A stretch of 16,407 nt of DNA from Bacteroidales bacterium (GTDB taxonomy: Bacteria; Bacteroidota; Bacteroidia; Bacteroidales; WCHB1-69). Shown here in pieces: positions 1-7,432 of the stretch. A program made the translations under genes and the position numbers. Under the pieces are notes generated by a model. The model saw nothing but the letters and a program-made list of their open reading frames with translations, searched no databases and was not told where the DNA came from. The stretch is from NCBI GenBank assembly GCA_028684405.1, contig JAQUGA010000032.1, forward strand, positions 1 through 16,407. The letters run 5' to 3'. Position 1 is the stretch's first letter. Each line of letters begins with the position of its first letter.

Positions 1-203
1 TTATCCATGTCGAAATCTTTTCCGGCATGTTCCACAAAAATATCATATTCATGAAAAGTATCGGGATCTAATATGGAAACTATTCGCTCACGAGCTGTCA
101 TTTTCCCAGTGGCTTTTTGCTTTTCAACAGCCTTTGAACCACCTCCAAGCATTGCAGTTTGCATGCGTTTTTTTAGGTCGTACGTTTTTTGCCTCAATGA
201 CAT
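1..203 (-). CDS. Acyl-CoA carboxylase carboxyltransferase (beta-type) subunit, N-terminal fragment
   Basis: The first 67 codons are present; the rest lies beyond the left edge. The translation starts MSLRQKTYDLKKR and contains LGGGSKAVEKQKATGKMTARERI, followed by a segment matching EYDIFVEHAGKDFDMD. This is the typical N-terminus of the biotin-dependent carboxyltransferase family: the propionyl-/methylmalonyl-CoA carboxylase beta subunit, or the closely related methylmalonyl-CoA decarboxylase alpha subunit. The family moves CO2 between carboxybiotin and a short-chain acyl-CoA in the cytoplasm, and in Bacteroidota it serves the succinate-propionate route. The ATG at 203 fits the family N-terminus, and a -7 promoter element lies 39 nt upstream. 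Seen: the N-terminal motif. Inferred: the substrate, because the acyl-CoA-binding parts are outside the window. The biotin carrier and carboxylase partners are not visible. Confidence 0.85.
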   Translation of the reverse strand, partial: MSLRQKTYDLKKRMQTAMLGGGSKAVEKQKATGKMTARERIVSILDPDTFHEYDIFVEHAGKDFDMD

Positions 204-242
204 AACTTTAATTTTTAGTTGAAAATCATTTAATACTACTTG

Positions 243-250
243 CAAAAGTA
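243..250 (-). promoter_or_regulatory. Probable -7 promoter element of the acyl-CoA carboxylase gene
   Basis: On the minus strand this reads TACTTTTG, a perfect match to the Bacteroidota -7 consensus TAnnTTTG, followed by C. It sits 39 nt before the start codon at 203. No clear TTTG -33 element is found at the usual 19-21 nt spacing. The surrounding 18 nt (242-259) recur with one mismatch at 11088-11105. Confidence 0.5.
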
Positions 251-320
251 TGCATTTTTTACAATAGAATGGGTTTTTTTGCTTGCTTCTTTAATCTATA
301 ACTACATAATGAAGTAATTA

Positions 321-1955
321 TCACGAGAATAAATTAGTGAAAGTAAATTTTTGCCCATCAAACAATCCTTTATCACTGAGCTTAAGTTCGGGAATAACCA
401 ATAATGACATAAAGGAAAGGGTCATAAAAGGAGCTTTAAGCGTTGAACCCAGTGCTAAAGCCTGATTATGAATATCCTCGTATAAAGCTGCCACCTCTTT
501 CCCATCAAGGTCCGACATTATTCCAGCAATCGGCAACGCCAGTATGTTCGTTTTGTCCCCTTTTGAAACTGAAATTCCCCCTTTTTCAACAATAATGGCA
601 TTTATAGCGTTCACAATATCTGTGTCATTGGTTCCTACTGCTACAATGTTATGACTATCGTGAGCGATGCTCGAAGCCATTGCTCCTTCTTTTAATCCCA
701 TATTTTTGATAAATCCAACAGCAGGCTTAGATGGCATGTACCGATTTAGAACCACCATTTTCAGCACATCATTTTTTATGTCTGAAACAACTTTTCCGTT
801 TTCTGTTTTGGCTTTTACAATAGAAACCTGAGTATATAATTGTCCATCTTCCACCACAATCACTTTTATTTTCTCTGACTGAGTTTCTATTTCAATATCC
901 TGAATATCAAGAGGTAGAACATTAAAAGAATTGGGTTTATTATAAATTTCTTCAACATGAATTAGACTTTTCCCAGTTTCGGCAACTTTCTGTCCATTTA
1001 TATATGTGAAAAGTATATTTAAAGAATCAAAATTATCAATAACGATAAAATCAGCAGCATCTCCTTTTTGAAGCAATCCAACATTCAAATTATAATGCCT
1101 AACAGGATTATAGGAGCAAATTTGGGTAGCCACAAGCGGATCCATTCCTTTTTCGATCGCTCTTTTAAACAACAGATTAATATGTCCTTTTATTAAATCA
1201 TCAGGATGTTTGTCATCGGAGCAAAACATTACTTTTTCGGGTTGCTGCATAGCAACTTCAAAAAGATCATCAAAGTTCTTGGCAGCACTTCCTTCGCGAA
1301 TTTGAATTTTCATACCTTGTAGAATTTTCTCATAAGCCTCATCTGCATTCATGCATTCGTGGTCTGTTGAAATTCCAGAATTGGCATATGCTTGAAGTTG
1401 TTCGCCCATAAGCCCTGGTGCGTGACCATCAATGGGCTTTTTATAATGATGTGCCCATTCAATTTTTTTTAATACTTCTGGATCATTAAATATAACGCCT
1501 GGATAATTCATCATTTCAGCTAAGTAATAAATATCTTTTCTTTTTAGCAATGATTCTATTTGTTTAGCATTAATTTTTGCCCCTGATGATTCAAAATCAG
1601 TTGCTGGAACGCATGATGGAGCCCCAAAAAAGAATTTAAAAGGAACTGTTTTGCCATCTTCAATCATAAAATCAACGCCTGCTGTTCCCAATACATTTGC
1701 AATTTCATGCGGATCAGAAACACAAGCCACGGTTCCATGAACAACTGCCGATTTGGCAAATTGCGCCGGACGCAACATAGAACTTTCGATATGAACATGA
1801 CTATCAATAAAACCTGGCATAATATATACGTCACTGTCTATTTCTTTCTCTATGATATTGCTTATAATGCCATTTTTAACAGCGACAGTACCTTTAAATA
1901 TCCGATTGTTGACAACATCTACAATGTTGCCCGAAATGCAAAATGTTGTCTTCAT
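321..1955 (-). CDS. ade: Adenine deaminase
   Basis: This 544-residue protein of the amidohydrolase superfamily converts adenine to hypoxanthine and ammonia in purine salvage, in the cytoplasm. Visible hallmarks are the metal-binding HVH in PGFIDSHVHIESSM (residues 47-60), the SDPHEIANVLG segment (about 80-90), the DGHAPG and STDHE histidines in the middle, and SDDKHPDDL (near 245). The C-terminal half has the Ade-specific domain with VAVGTNDTDI and the IAHDSHN segment. Length agrees with bacterial Ade proteins (about 540-590). The start ATG overlaps the stop of the upstream rlmN in an ATGA arrangement (1952-1955), so translation is probably coupled and the gene is the last of a mutY-rlmN-ade unit. 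No hairpin terminator is visible between its stop and the next gene. A general amidohydrolase role is possible but the whole-length pattern is that of Ade. Confidence 0.93.
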   Translation of the reverse strand: MKTTFCISGNIVDVVNNRIFKGTVAVKNGIISNIIEKEIDSDVYIMPGFIDSHVHIESSMLRPAQFAKSAVVHGTVACVSDPHEIANVLGTAGVDFMIEDGKTVPFKFFFGAPSCVPATDFESSGAKINAKQIESLLKRKDIYYLAEMMNYPGVIFNDPEVLKKIEWAHHYKKPIDGHAPGLMGEQLQAYANSGISTDHECMNADEAYEKILQGMKIQIREGSAAKNFDDLFEVAMQQPEKVMFCSDDKHPDDLIKGHINLLFKRAIEKGMDPLVATQICSYNPVRHYNLNVGLLQKGDAADFIVIDNFDSLNILFTYINGQKVAETGKSLIHVEEIYNKPNSFNVLPLDIQDIEIETQSEKIKVIVVEDGQLYTQVSIVKAKTENGKVVSDIKNDVLKMVVLNRYMPSKPAVGFIKNMGLKEGAMASSIAHDSHNIVAVGTNDTDIVNAINAIIVEKGGISVSKGDKTNILALPIAGIMSDLDGKEVAALYEDIHNQALALGSTLKAPFMTLSFMSLLVIPELKLSDKGLFDGQKFTFTNLFS

Positions 1956-3004
1956 ATTCTATCCGATTTAGTTATTTTGCCAGCTAATTGTCCGCATGCA
2001 GCAGCAATATCCTTACCGCGACTTTTGCGAACATTTACAATAAGATTTTTAGATTCTAAGTAGTTTGCAAAATCAGCACGTGTTTTGTCGTCTGATTTAG
2101 AATAAGGTATTCCTTCCGTGGGGTTAAATTCTATAATGTTGACTTTCACCGGTATACTTTTGCAAAATTCAGCAAGTGTTCTTGAATGAATTGCTTGATC
2201 GTTTACATTTTTTAATAAAACATACTCAATTGTAATGCGCTGATTGGTTTTTTGATGATAGTATTTTAATGCGTCGGTGATTTCTGATAAAGGATTGAGT
2301 TTTGCTGTTGGAATCAGTTTTTCGCGTTCGCTTTGAATAGCGCTGTGCAATGAAATTGCCAGCTCAATACCCAATTGCTTATCGGCCAAATTGTATATTC
2401 CGTCACACAATCCGACCGTCGATAAGGTTATTCGTTTGGGCGACATTCCTATATAGAGAGGCGATGTTAGTTTTTGGATGGCATTTGAGCAAGCTTCCAG
2501 ATTAAGCATCGGTTCGCCCATGCCCATAATTACTATATTGCTGATGGGATTTTGGTAATTTTCCAGAGCATACGCTTGCATCAGCGTAATTTGGTCGAAA
2601 ATTTCTCCAGCACTTAAATTTCTATCAAATCCCAACTTTCCAGTAGCACAAAAACTACATCCCAAAGGACATCCAACTTGAGTAGATATACAAGCTGTTA
2701 CTCTTTTTAAACTTGGGATTAAAACTCCTTCCGTAAGTTTTTTATCATGACTGATGAAAGAAAACTTAGCTGTTGTATCAGATGATTTTTGAATTTCCTG
2801 AATTTCCAAAGCATGAAAACTGAACTCTTCTTGTAATTTATCAATCAAAGATTTTGGAATGTTTTTTAAATCATCAAACTGACGGGCCCCTTTATTCCAG
2901 AACCATTCATGAATCTGTTTGACCCGAAACCCCTTTTCGCCATTTTTCTCAATAAATTTGGCTAAATCAGCGATTCCAAGGTCTCTTATATCTATTTTTT
3001 TCAT
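1952..3004 (-). CDS. rlmN: Dual-specificity 23S rRNA (A2503-C2)/tRNA (A37-C2) methyltransferase RlmN
   Basis: This radical-SAM methyltransferase (350 residues, usual family length) adds a C2 methyl group to adenine 2503 of 23S rRNA and to A37 of some tRNAs. The iron-sulfur CX3CX2C motif is in GCPLGCSFCATGKLGF, with cysteines 112, 116 and 119. A conserved Cys337 lies in RGKDIAAACGQLAG near the C-terminus and matches the family's resolving/methyl-carrying cysteine. The GMGEPMLN motif and the SLHSA segment are also present. C337 followed by GQL and the lack of the resistance-type variations favour RlmN over Cfr. It lies 22 nt downstream of mutY and overlaps ade by 4 nt. A perfect -7 promoter element overlaps the mutY stop codon, so it may also have its own start of transcription. 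Confidence 0.95.
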   Translation of the reverse strand: MKKIDIRDLGIADLAKFIEKNGEKGFRVKQIHEWFWNKGARQFDDLKNIPKSLIDKLQEEFSFHALEIQEIQKSSDTTAKFSFISHDKKLTEGVLIPSLKRVTACISTQVGCPLGCSFCATGKLGFDRNLSAGEIFDQITLMQAYALENYQNPISNIVIMGMGEPMLNLEACSNAIQKLTSPLYIGMSPKRITLSTVGLCDGIYNLADKQLGIELAISLHSAIQSEREKLIPTAKLNPLSEITDALKYYHQKTNQRITIEYVLLKNVNDQAIHSRTLAEFCKSIPVKVNIIEFNPTEGIPYSKSDDKTRADFANYLESKNLIVNVRKSRGKDIAAACGQLAGKITKSDRI

Positions 3005-3021
3005 CTTTTTATTTTAAATTG

Positions 3022-3029
3022 CAAAATTA
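3022..3029 (-). promoter_or_regulatory. Possible internal -7 promoter element before rlmN
   Basis: On the minus strand this reads TAATTTTG, followed by C, a perfect TAnnTTTG match that overlaps the mutY stop codon. It is 17 nt before the rlmN start. No -33 TTTG is found at the right spacing, so this may be a weak internal promoter or a chance match. Confidence 0.35.
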
Positions 3030-4118
3030 ATCGTTTTTGTCCAAAGTAAGCCTCTTTTCTGTTTCCTCTTTTTGATTTATAAAATTGACAATAGGCACTG
3101 GAAATGCTTTTTGGGAAAGATTTATTTGAGGAATTAATTCATACAAGGTCAAAAGAGTATCAGAAATAGCATTCAAAGAAACATCACACTCCCAAAACAC
3201 GATATGCAGCTCTCGATGCGACAATTGGTGAATAATTTTTGAATGTTTTTTCAGGATCTTTCCAGAGGATTTGGGTAAATGAAAGAAATCAACAATATCT
3301 ATTTTTTTTGCATTTTCTTGCTCCATTAATGGCAGTTCATATAAATCTTGCCAAATATCTTTTTGCACTCTTTTGAAAACCAAAGTAGACGGAACACCTT
3401 TGTTCAAAAATTTAAAATAGACATAATTTAAAAATCTTTTTTGTTTTTTTGCTGGTTTTTTTACAAGCGGTGTTGAGTTGACTTTATCGTCAGCAAATGC
3501 CCGGCAATTCATATTAAAAAGACAATTTTGGCAATTTGGATTTTGAGGAGTACAATAGAGAGCCCCATATTCCATTATCGCTTGATTGAAAATATCAGGA
3601 GTTTTTACTTTTTGAATTTCTTGCAGAACAAAATATTCTATTTTTCGTACATTTTCTTTTTTAGAAACCTCATCATAAATACCTAAATATCTGCTCGTAA
3701 CCCGAATTACATTTCCATCTACCACCGGAGTATATTCGCCAAAAGCAAAAGAAGCAATGGCAGAAGCGGTATATTTTCCAACGCCTTTTAGTTTCAGAAT
3801 TTCGGCAAACGTAGAAGGAAATTCTCCATTAAAATCCTCCAGAATCTGCTTTGCTGCTTGATGCATGTTTCTGGCTCTGGAGTAATATCCCAAGCCTTGC
3901 CAAAGATGCAAAACCGAATCTAAGGGAGCATTTGCCAATGATTTTAAATTTGGAAAAGAGGAGATGAACCTTTGATAATAAGGCAAACCTTGTTCTACTC
4001 GAGTTTGCTGCATAATAATTTCCGAAACCCAAATTAAATACGGATTGCGCGTATTTCGCCAAGGCAAATCACGCTTGTTTTCTGCGTACCAATTTAATAA
4101 TTCTGATGAAAAATTCAT
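3027..4118 (-). CDS. mutY: Adenine DNA glycosylase MutY
   Basis: This 363-residue base-excision repair glycosylase removes adenine mispaired with 8-oxoguanine or guanine. In order, the sequence shows the catalytic glutamate E33 in WVSEIIMQQTRVEQ, the helix-hairpin-helix LKGVGKYTASAIASFAFG (residues 110-127), the catalytic aspartate D134 in VVDGNVIRV, and a [4Fe-4S] loop with C189, C196, C199 and C205 in the family's CX6CX2CX5C spacing. The C-terminal third (about 225-345) is the NUDIX-like 8-oxoG recognition domain and contains LSHRELH, equivalent to the FSH loop of E. coli MutY. Length matches the family (about 350). It is the first gene of a minus-strand unit with rlmN and ade. A -7 promoter element lies 16 nt upstream of the start. 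Confidence 0.95.
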   Translation of the reverse strand: MNFSSELLNWYAENKRDLPWRNTRNPYLIWVSEIIMQQTRVEQGLPYYQRFISSFPNLKSLANAPLDSVLHLWQGLGYYSRARNMHQAAKQILEDFNGEFPSTFAEILKLKGVGKYTASAIASFAFGEYTPVVDGNVIRVTSRYLGIYDEVSKKENVRKIEYFVLQEIQKVKTPDIFNQAIMEYGALYCTPQNPNCQNCLFNMNCRAFADDKVNSTPLVKKPAKKQKRFLNYVYFKFLNKGVPSTLVFKRVQKDIWQDLYELPLMEQENAKKIDIVDFFHLPKSSGKILKKHSKIIHQLSHRELHIVFWECDVSLNAISDTLLTLYELIPQINLSQKAFPVPIVNFINQKEETEKRLTLDKND

Positions 4119-4134
4119 GCAATAATTGTTTCAA

Positions 4135-4142
4135 CAAAGATA
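4135..4142 (-). promoter_or_regulatory. Probable -7 promoter element of mutY(-rlmN-ade)
   Basis: On the minus strand this reads TATCTTTG, a perfect match to TAnnTTTG and identical to the -7 element of the lipoprotein gene at 12574-12581. It is 16 nt before the mutY ATG, which implies a very short leader. No clear -33 TTTG is seen. Confidence 0.5.
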
Positions 4143-4281
4143 CGATATAGTTTAAATGGGAAGGACATACAGAAAAAAGGATGAAAATAGAAACATTGAG
4201 ATTTGATTTATTTTTTGTGATTTTGTTTTTTGTTTAATTATTATTAGTAAATTGCATGGGTAAAATCAAAAAAATCAAATT

Positions 4282-4620
4282 ATGGACAGCAACAAAATTG
4301 AGATGTACATTATGACATCTGGAGCAAAATTTCCACCTGAAAGATTGATGGAAATTCGTCAAAAATTAGAACAAATGGATGAAAATAAGTTTATAATGAT
4401 TCAATCATTGCAGCTTAAGGATCCAACAACTTTACTGATCATTTCTCTATTGGTCGGAGCACTAGGAGTTGACCGCTTTATGCTGGAAGACACTGGATTA
4501 GGCGTAGCGAAATTATTAACCGCTGGTGGCTGTGGTATCTGGACAATTATTGACTGGTTTACAGTTATGGATCGTACTCGTCAACTTAACTATGCGAAAT
4601 TTATGCAATTTGCGATTTAA
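4282..4620 (+). CDS. TM2-domain membrane protein
   Basis: This is a 112-residue small membrane protein. The N-terminal half (1-48) is hydrophilic and mixed-charge, with PPERLMEIRQKLEQMDENKF. The C-terminal half (about 48-105) is a TM2 domain: a first hydrophobic helix LLIISLLVGALGVDRFML, a short loop with the typical G-x-DRF pattern, and a second helix with the AKLLTAGGCGIWTIIDW ending characteristic of the family. The biochemical role of TM2 proteins in bacteria is not settled, so none is assigned here. The downstream DUF2752 gene overlaps its 3' end, and the two are probably co-expressed. Another ATG at 4256 is in a different frame, and no Shine-Dalgarno sequence is seen, as is usual in this phylum. 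The sequence TAAATTGC at 4248-4255 resembles a -7 element lacking one T. Confidence 0.85.
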   Translation: MDSNKIEMYIMTSGAKFPPERLMEIRQKLEQMDENKFIMIQSLQLKDPTTLLIISLLVGALGVDRFMLEDTGLGVAKLLTAGGCGIWTIIDWFTVMDRTRQLNYAKFMQFAI

Positions 4621-5020
4621 ATTTCAACATTCATGGAAGAATAGATACCGCTTGATGTTGCTTGCAATTTCAAGCGGTTACTTTTATATATTTATCTCTG
4701 CATGGTTGGATCCATTGCAAGAGAAAACGCTTTGTGTTTTTAAAAACCTCACAGGATATCCTTGTGCTGGATGCGGAATGACGCGCAGTACGATTTCGTT
4801 GTTTAAAGGAAATATACCAGACAGTTTTTATTATAATCCATTGGCCATTGTTGTCAACATAATGGTGTTGGTTGCATTTGTTTGGATGATTGTTGATTTG
4901 GCACAAAACAAGGTTCGCTTTGAAACATTTATTCGAAGAAAAATGCATCCTGCTTTTTTAATTGCAATCTTTTTAATTGTATTTGCCAATTGGTTTTGGA
5001 ATATCAGAAAAGGATATTAA
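4592..5020 (+). CDS. DUF2752 membrane protein
   Basis: This is a 142-residue protein if it starts at 4592. It has the DUF2752 signature: an N-terminal membrane segment ending in WLDP, then C48 and the motif GYPCAGCGMTR (C58, C61), then a second and a third hydrophobic segment after YYNPLA. The reading frame is open further upstream to 4526, but that would overlap the TM2 gene by 95 nt and gives a non-family N-terminus. Start 4592 overlaps by 29 nt and supplies a basic cytoplasmic stretch before the first helix. The ATG at 4655 (121 residues) is an equally reasonable alternative. The family's function is unknown; the paired cysteines suggest metal or disulfide chemistry, which is inference. 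It ends 81 nt before a hairpin terminator. Confidence 0.82.
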   Translation: MRNLCNLRFKFQHSWKNRYRLMLLAISSGYFYIFISAWLDPLQEKTLCVFKNLTGYPCAGCGMTRSTISLFKGNIPDSFYYNPLAIVVNIMVLVAFVWMIVDLAQNKVRFETFIRRKMHPAFLIAIFLIVFANWFWNIRKGY

Positions 5021-5101
5021 TCTCAATTCGAGCTGCAATAAAAAGATAACAAAAGGATAGAAATGAAAGCAATTTTGTCGAAGACAGATAATACAGGACA
5101 T

Positions 5102-5129
5102 AAAAAAAACCTCAAATGAGGTTTTTTTT
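5102..5129. terminator. Bidirectional intrinsic terminator between convergent genes
   Basis: Eight A residues (5102-5109), a stem CCTC/GAGG (5110-5113 and 5118-5121) with loop AAAT, then at least eight T residues. The A and T runs extend the stem and provide a U-tract on either strand. It separates the DUF2752 gene (+) from the ppiD-like gene (-), and can serve both. Confidence 0.85.
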
Positions 5130-5149
5130 TTATTATTTACAATCAGATT

Positions 5150-7267
5150 TTAATAGAATATGTGTCTATTGTCAGTGATTTTAGATTTTGCTTTAATCGC
5201 ATCAAACAAGCTATTTTCTACACGTTGATTAAACATTGACGACGCTTGCATTTTAACGAAGCGGAAATCCATGTTTTCAGGTGCAGCTACAATCTCATCA
5301 ACTACAACAACATATACTCCTTGTTCACCTTTGATAGGTTTAGAAACACTTCCTTTTTTCATTGCAGAAATTTGACCAATAACACTAGGTTCTGGACCAA
5401 AACGTCCAAGATTTTGCGATGCAAAAACAACATTAGAAAGAGAATCAACATTGGCACTTAACTTTGTTGCTATGGCATTAATGTCGTTGCTTCCCATTTT
5501 AGTAATATCATCAATTAATTTTTCGGCTTTTTTATCTCGAATTACCAAAGGTTCGATTAGTTTTTTCACATCCTTAAGTTCGGCGAATCCTTTTTTGCGG
5601 AATGATTCAATGGCAGCAACAATGTATTGTCCGTCAATATCATAAACTTGGGAAACATCTCCTTCTTTTGCTTTTTCAGCAAAGCACCAACGAACTATTT
5701 CGCGACCGTTTTGAACACCAGGGATGGTATATTGCATTTTGCCAACTCTTTCGGCTAAACGTTTGTTGTATCCGTTTTCGACAATTGCTTCGTTGAAACT
5801 TTTAATATTTTCGTTGTCTCCAGACAGTTGATTTGCAAGCGTATAAACATCTTGGATGGTTGATTCACTGGGTTCAATCACTTTTTTAGCAACGGCTAAA
5901 CGTACTTTTTTAACAGGGGCTGTTTTATCGGTTACTTTTAAAATATGATATCCCATACCCGATTCAACGATTCTGAAATCGTTTACAGAAACCGTAATTA
6001 AACTATCGAAAAACAGCTGAAAATTATAGTCGCCATCAATCATCCAGTTAAGATTTCCGGTATCTCTTTTTGCATTTTGGAATTCGGAAAGCGTTAGAAT
6101 AGCTTCGTCAAATCCAGCAGGATTCCGTTTTATAGCAATTAACAAACTGTCAACATATTTTTTCGCTTCTTCTTTTGTTCTGGTTGCATTTTCGCCATTA
6201 CGAGCCTCTTTGTGTGCAATCATTAAATGACTTGCCTTAATTGAATCAGGGCGTGCGTGAGTAGAAAGAAGTTTGCCAAAATAGTGAGCATTATTCTCAA
6301 CAAAAGGCTCAACAAAAGAACCTTCGTTCATGCTAAATACTAATGAATCGAAACCCATTGGCAACATTCCTTTTTTGAAAAAAGTGCTGTCGTATTTTGA
6401 ATCGGGCAGAGTATTGATAAAACCAATTGGATTTTCTGAAGTTAAAAATTCACTGTAAAGAGTTTTTACATTTTCCTGAATTTCATTTAAATCTTCAGGG
6501 GTTGGATTGATGTCGAAAATTACATATTCAATATTAACCGACTCTTCTTGTTCAAAATAGTATTTATGTTCATCGTACCATTTTTTATAATCATCTTCTG
6601 TTAGAGTGATGGTGTTATCTTCCACCATGCGATAATTGGCTTGAACTACTCGAAGATTTTTAGAAGCATATGATTCTTCAAATTTCATTTTCGCAATTGC
6701 TTCTGGCATATAATATGATTTGGCAATCAGAGCAGAGTATTTTGTATTGATGCGTTCCTTTTTAATTTCCTCCACAATTTGGTTGAAAAACTGACGCTCT
6801 TCGGGACGAGCTTGATCAATATTATCCATAAACTGCTCGACAAAAGCAGGATTAAAAGAACCGGTTTCGGGATCTCTAAAAACTTGAAGAATAATGGGAT
6901 GTGGATTTCTTCCTTTAATGAGGTCGTCCATCTCTTCTTCGGTAACAACAATTCCTAGTTTGTCGTACTCTTTTCCTAAAAGTTGCTCTTGTAGTAACAT
7001 TTCCCATACCATATCACGTATTTGGAAAGTTTCTTCTGCTGATAAATTTTCTTTTCCTGTATTTCTTTTATAAATATCTTCTTGATTAGAAACACGATTG
7101 AAAAAATCAGTGTACGTTATATCAGTTCCATTAATTTTTCCCACCTTATTAGTACCACTGCTGCTTGATGAACGGACAAAGTCGCCCATGATAAAAGCGA
7201 ACAATGCAAGCCCAATAACAATAAGTAAAAATGTTGAGTGCTTACGAATTCTTCCAATTACTGCCAT
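5150..7267 (-). CDS. ppiD: PpiD-like periplasmic peptidyl-prolyl isomerase/foldase, membrane-anchored
   Basis: This 705-residue SurA_N/parvulin protein is predicted to assist folding of exported proteins at the periplasmic side of the inner membrane. The N-terminus MAVIGRIRKHSTFLLIVIGL, continuing to about residue 32, is a single uncleaved membrane anchor with a basic cytoplasmic end, as in PpiD. A SurA_N-like helical region (about 40-230) follows, with the EEMDDLI and FNPAFVEQF segments. A parvulin rotamase domain lies in the middle (about 340-450), starting at SIKASHLMIAH and ending GMGYHILKV. A degenerate parvulin-like segment precedes it (FFKKGMLPMGFDSLVFSM) and another follows near the C-terminus (GRFGPEPSVIGQISAMKKG). 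Length is slightly above E. coli PpiD (623) and usual for Bacteroidota homologues. It ends at the terminator at 5102-5129 and has its own promoter upstream. Whether it retains isomerase activity or acts only as a chaperone cannot be told from sequence. Confidence 0.88.
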   Translation of the reverse strand: MAVIGRIRKHSTFLLIVIGLALFAFIMGDFVRSSSSSGTNKVGKINGTDITYTDFFNRVSNQEDIYKRNTGKENLSAEETFQIRDMVWEMLLQEQLLGKEYDKLGIVVTEEEMDDLIKGRNPHPIILQVFRDPETGSFNPAFVEQFMDNIDQARPEERQFFNQIVEEIKKERINTKYSALIAKSYYMPEAIAKMKFEESYASKNLRVVQANYRMVEDNTITLTEDDYKKWYDEHKYYFEQEESVNIEYVIFDINPTPEDLNEIQENVKTLYSEFLTSENPIGFINTLPDSKYDSTFFKKGMLPMGFDSLVFSMNEGSFVEPFVENNAHYFGKLLSTHARPDSIKASHLMIAHKEARNGENATRTKEEAKKYVDSLLIAIKRNPAGFDEAILTLSEFQNAKRDTGNLNWMIDGDYNFQLFFDSLITVSVNDFRIVESGMGYHILKVTDKTAPVKKVRLAVAKKVIEPSESTIQDVYTLANQLSGDNENIKSFNEAIVENGYNKRLAERVGKMQYTIPGVQNGREIVRWCFAEKAKEGDVSQVYDIDGQYIVAAIESFRKKGFAELKDVKKLIEPLVIRDKKAEKLIDDITKMGSNDINAIATKLSANVDSLSNVVFASQNLGRFGPEPSVIGQISAMKKGSVSKPIKGEQGVYVVVVDEIVAAPENMDFRFVKMQASSMFNQRVENSLFDAIKAKSKITDNRHIFY

Positions 7268-7298
7268 ATTCTTTGTTTTTTTATATAAAATGAATGTG

Positions 7299-7329
7299 CA
7301 AATTTATAACAATATACGAAACACTGAAA
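7299..7329 (-). promoter_or_regulatory. Probable promoter of the ppiD-like gene
   Basis: On the minus strand the -7 element is TAAATTTG (7299-7306, perfect), followed by C. A near-consensus -33 element TTTC (7326-7329) lies 19 nt upstream of it. The predicted leader is about 30 nt. This suggests the gene is transcribed independently of fabD, from which it is 165 nt away. Confidence 0.6.
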
Positions 7330-7378
7330 TATTTTCGCTAAATAATTTTTATTTTTTACTCTAAATCACAAATCATAC

Positions 7379-7423
7379 GTTTTAAACATCAAACATTTAT
7401 GAAAATAATCGATGTTTTAAAAC
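7379..7423. repeat. Imperfect AT-rich inverted repeat downstream of fabD
   Basis: The arms GTTTTAAACATC (7379-7390) and GATGTTTTAAAAC (7411-7423) are complementary apart from one extra T and are separated by 20 nt. The repeat lies 10 nt after the fabD stop codon (minus strand). The stem is AT-rich and no U-run follows it, so it is not a standard intrinsic terminator. It could stabilise the fabD 3' end or be a binding site; neither is shown. Confidence 0.4.
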
Positions 7424-7432
7424 AAATATTTA

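Noticed and set aside
1707..2063. A 118-codon plus-strand open frame across the ade-rlmN junction.
   Set aside because: It lies antisense to two well-supported genes, and its translation (rich in H, N, Y and F in no family pattern) resembles no protein.
4526..4591. An upstream extension of the DUF2752 frame to the ATG at 4526.
   Set aside because: It would overlap the TM2 gene by 95 nt, and the added residues are a frame-shifted reading of the TM2 helix rather than a recognisable N-terminus.
5063..5119. An 18-codon open frame (MKAILSKTDNTGHKK...) with an AAAGGA sequence 5 nt upstream of its ATG, on the plus strand after the DUF2752 gene.
   Set aside because: It is very short, runs into the terminator hairpin so that its stop lies within the stem, and resembles no known peptide. 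The purine-rich upstream sequence is not strong evidence in a phylum that rarely uses Shine-Dalgarno sites.
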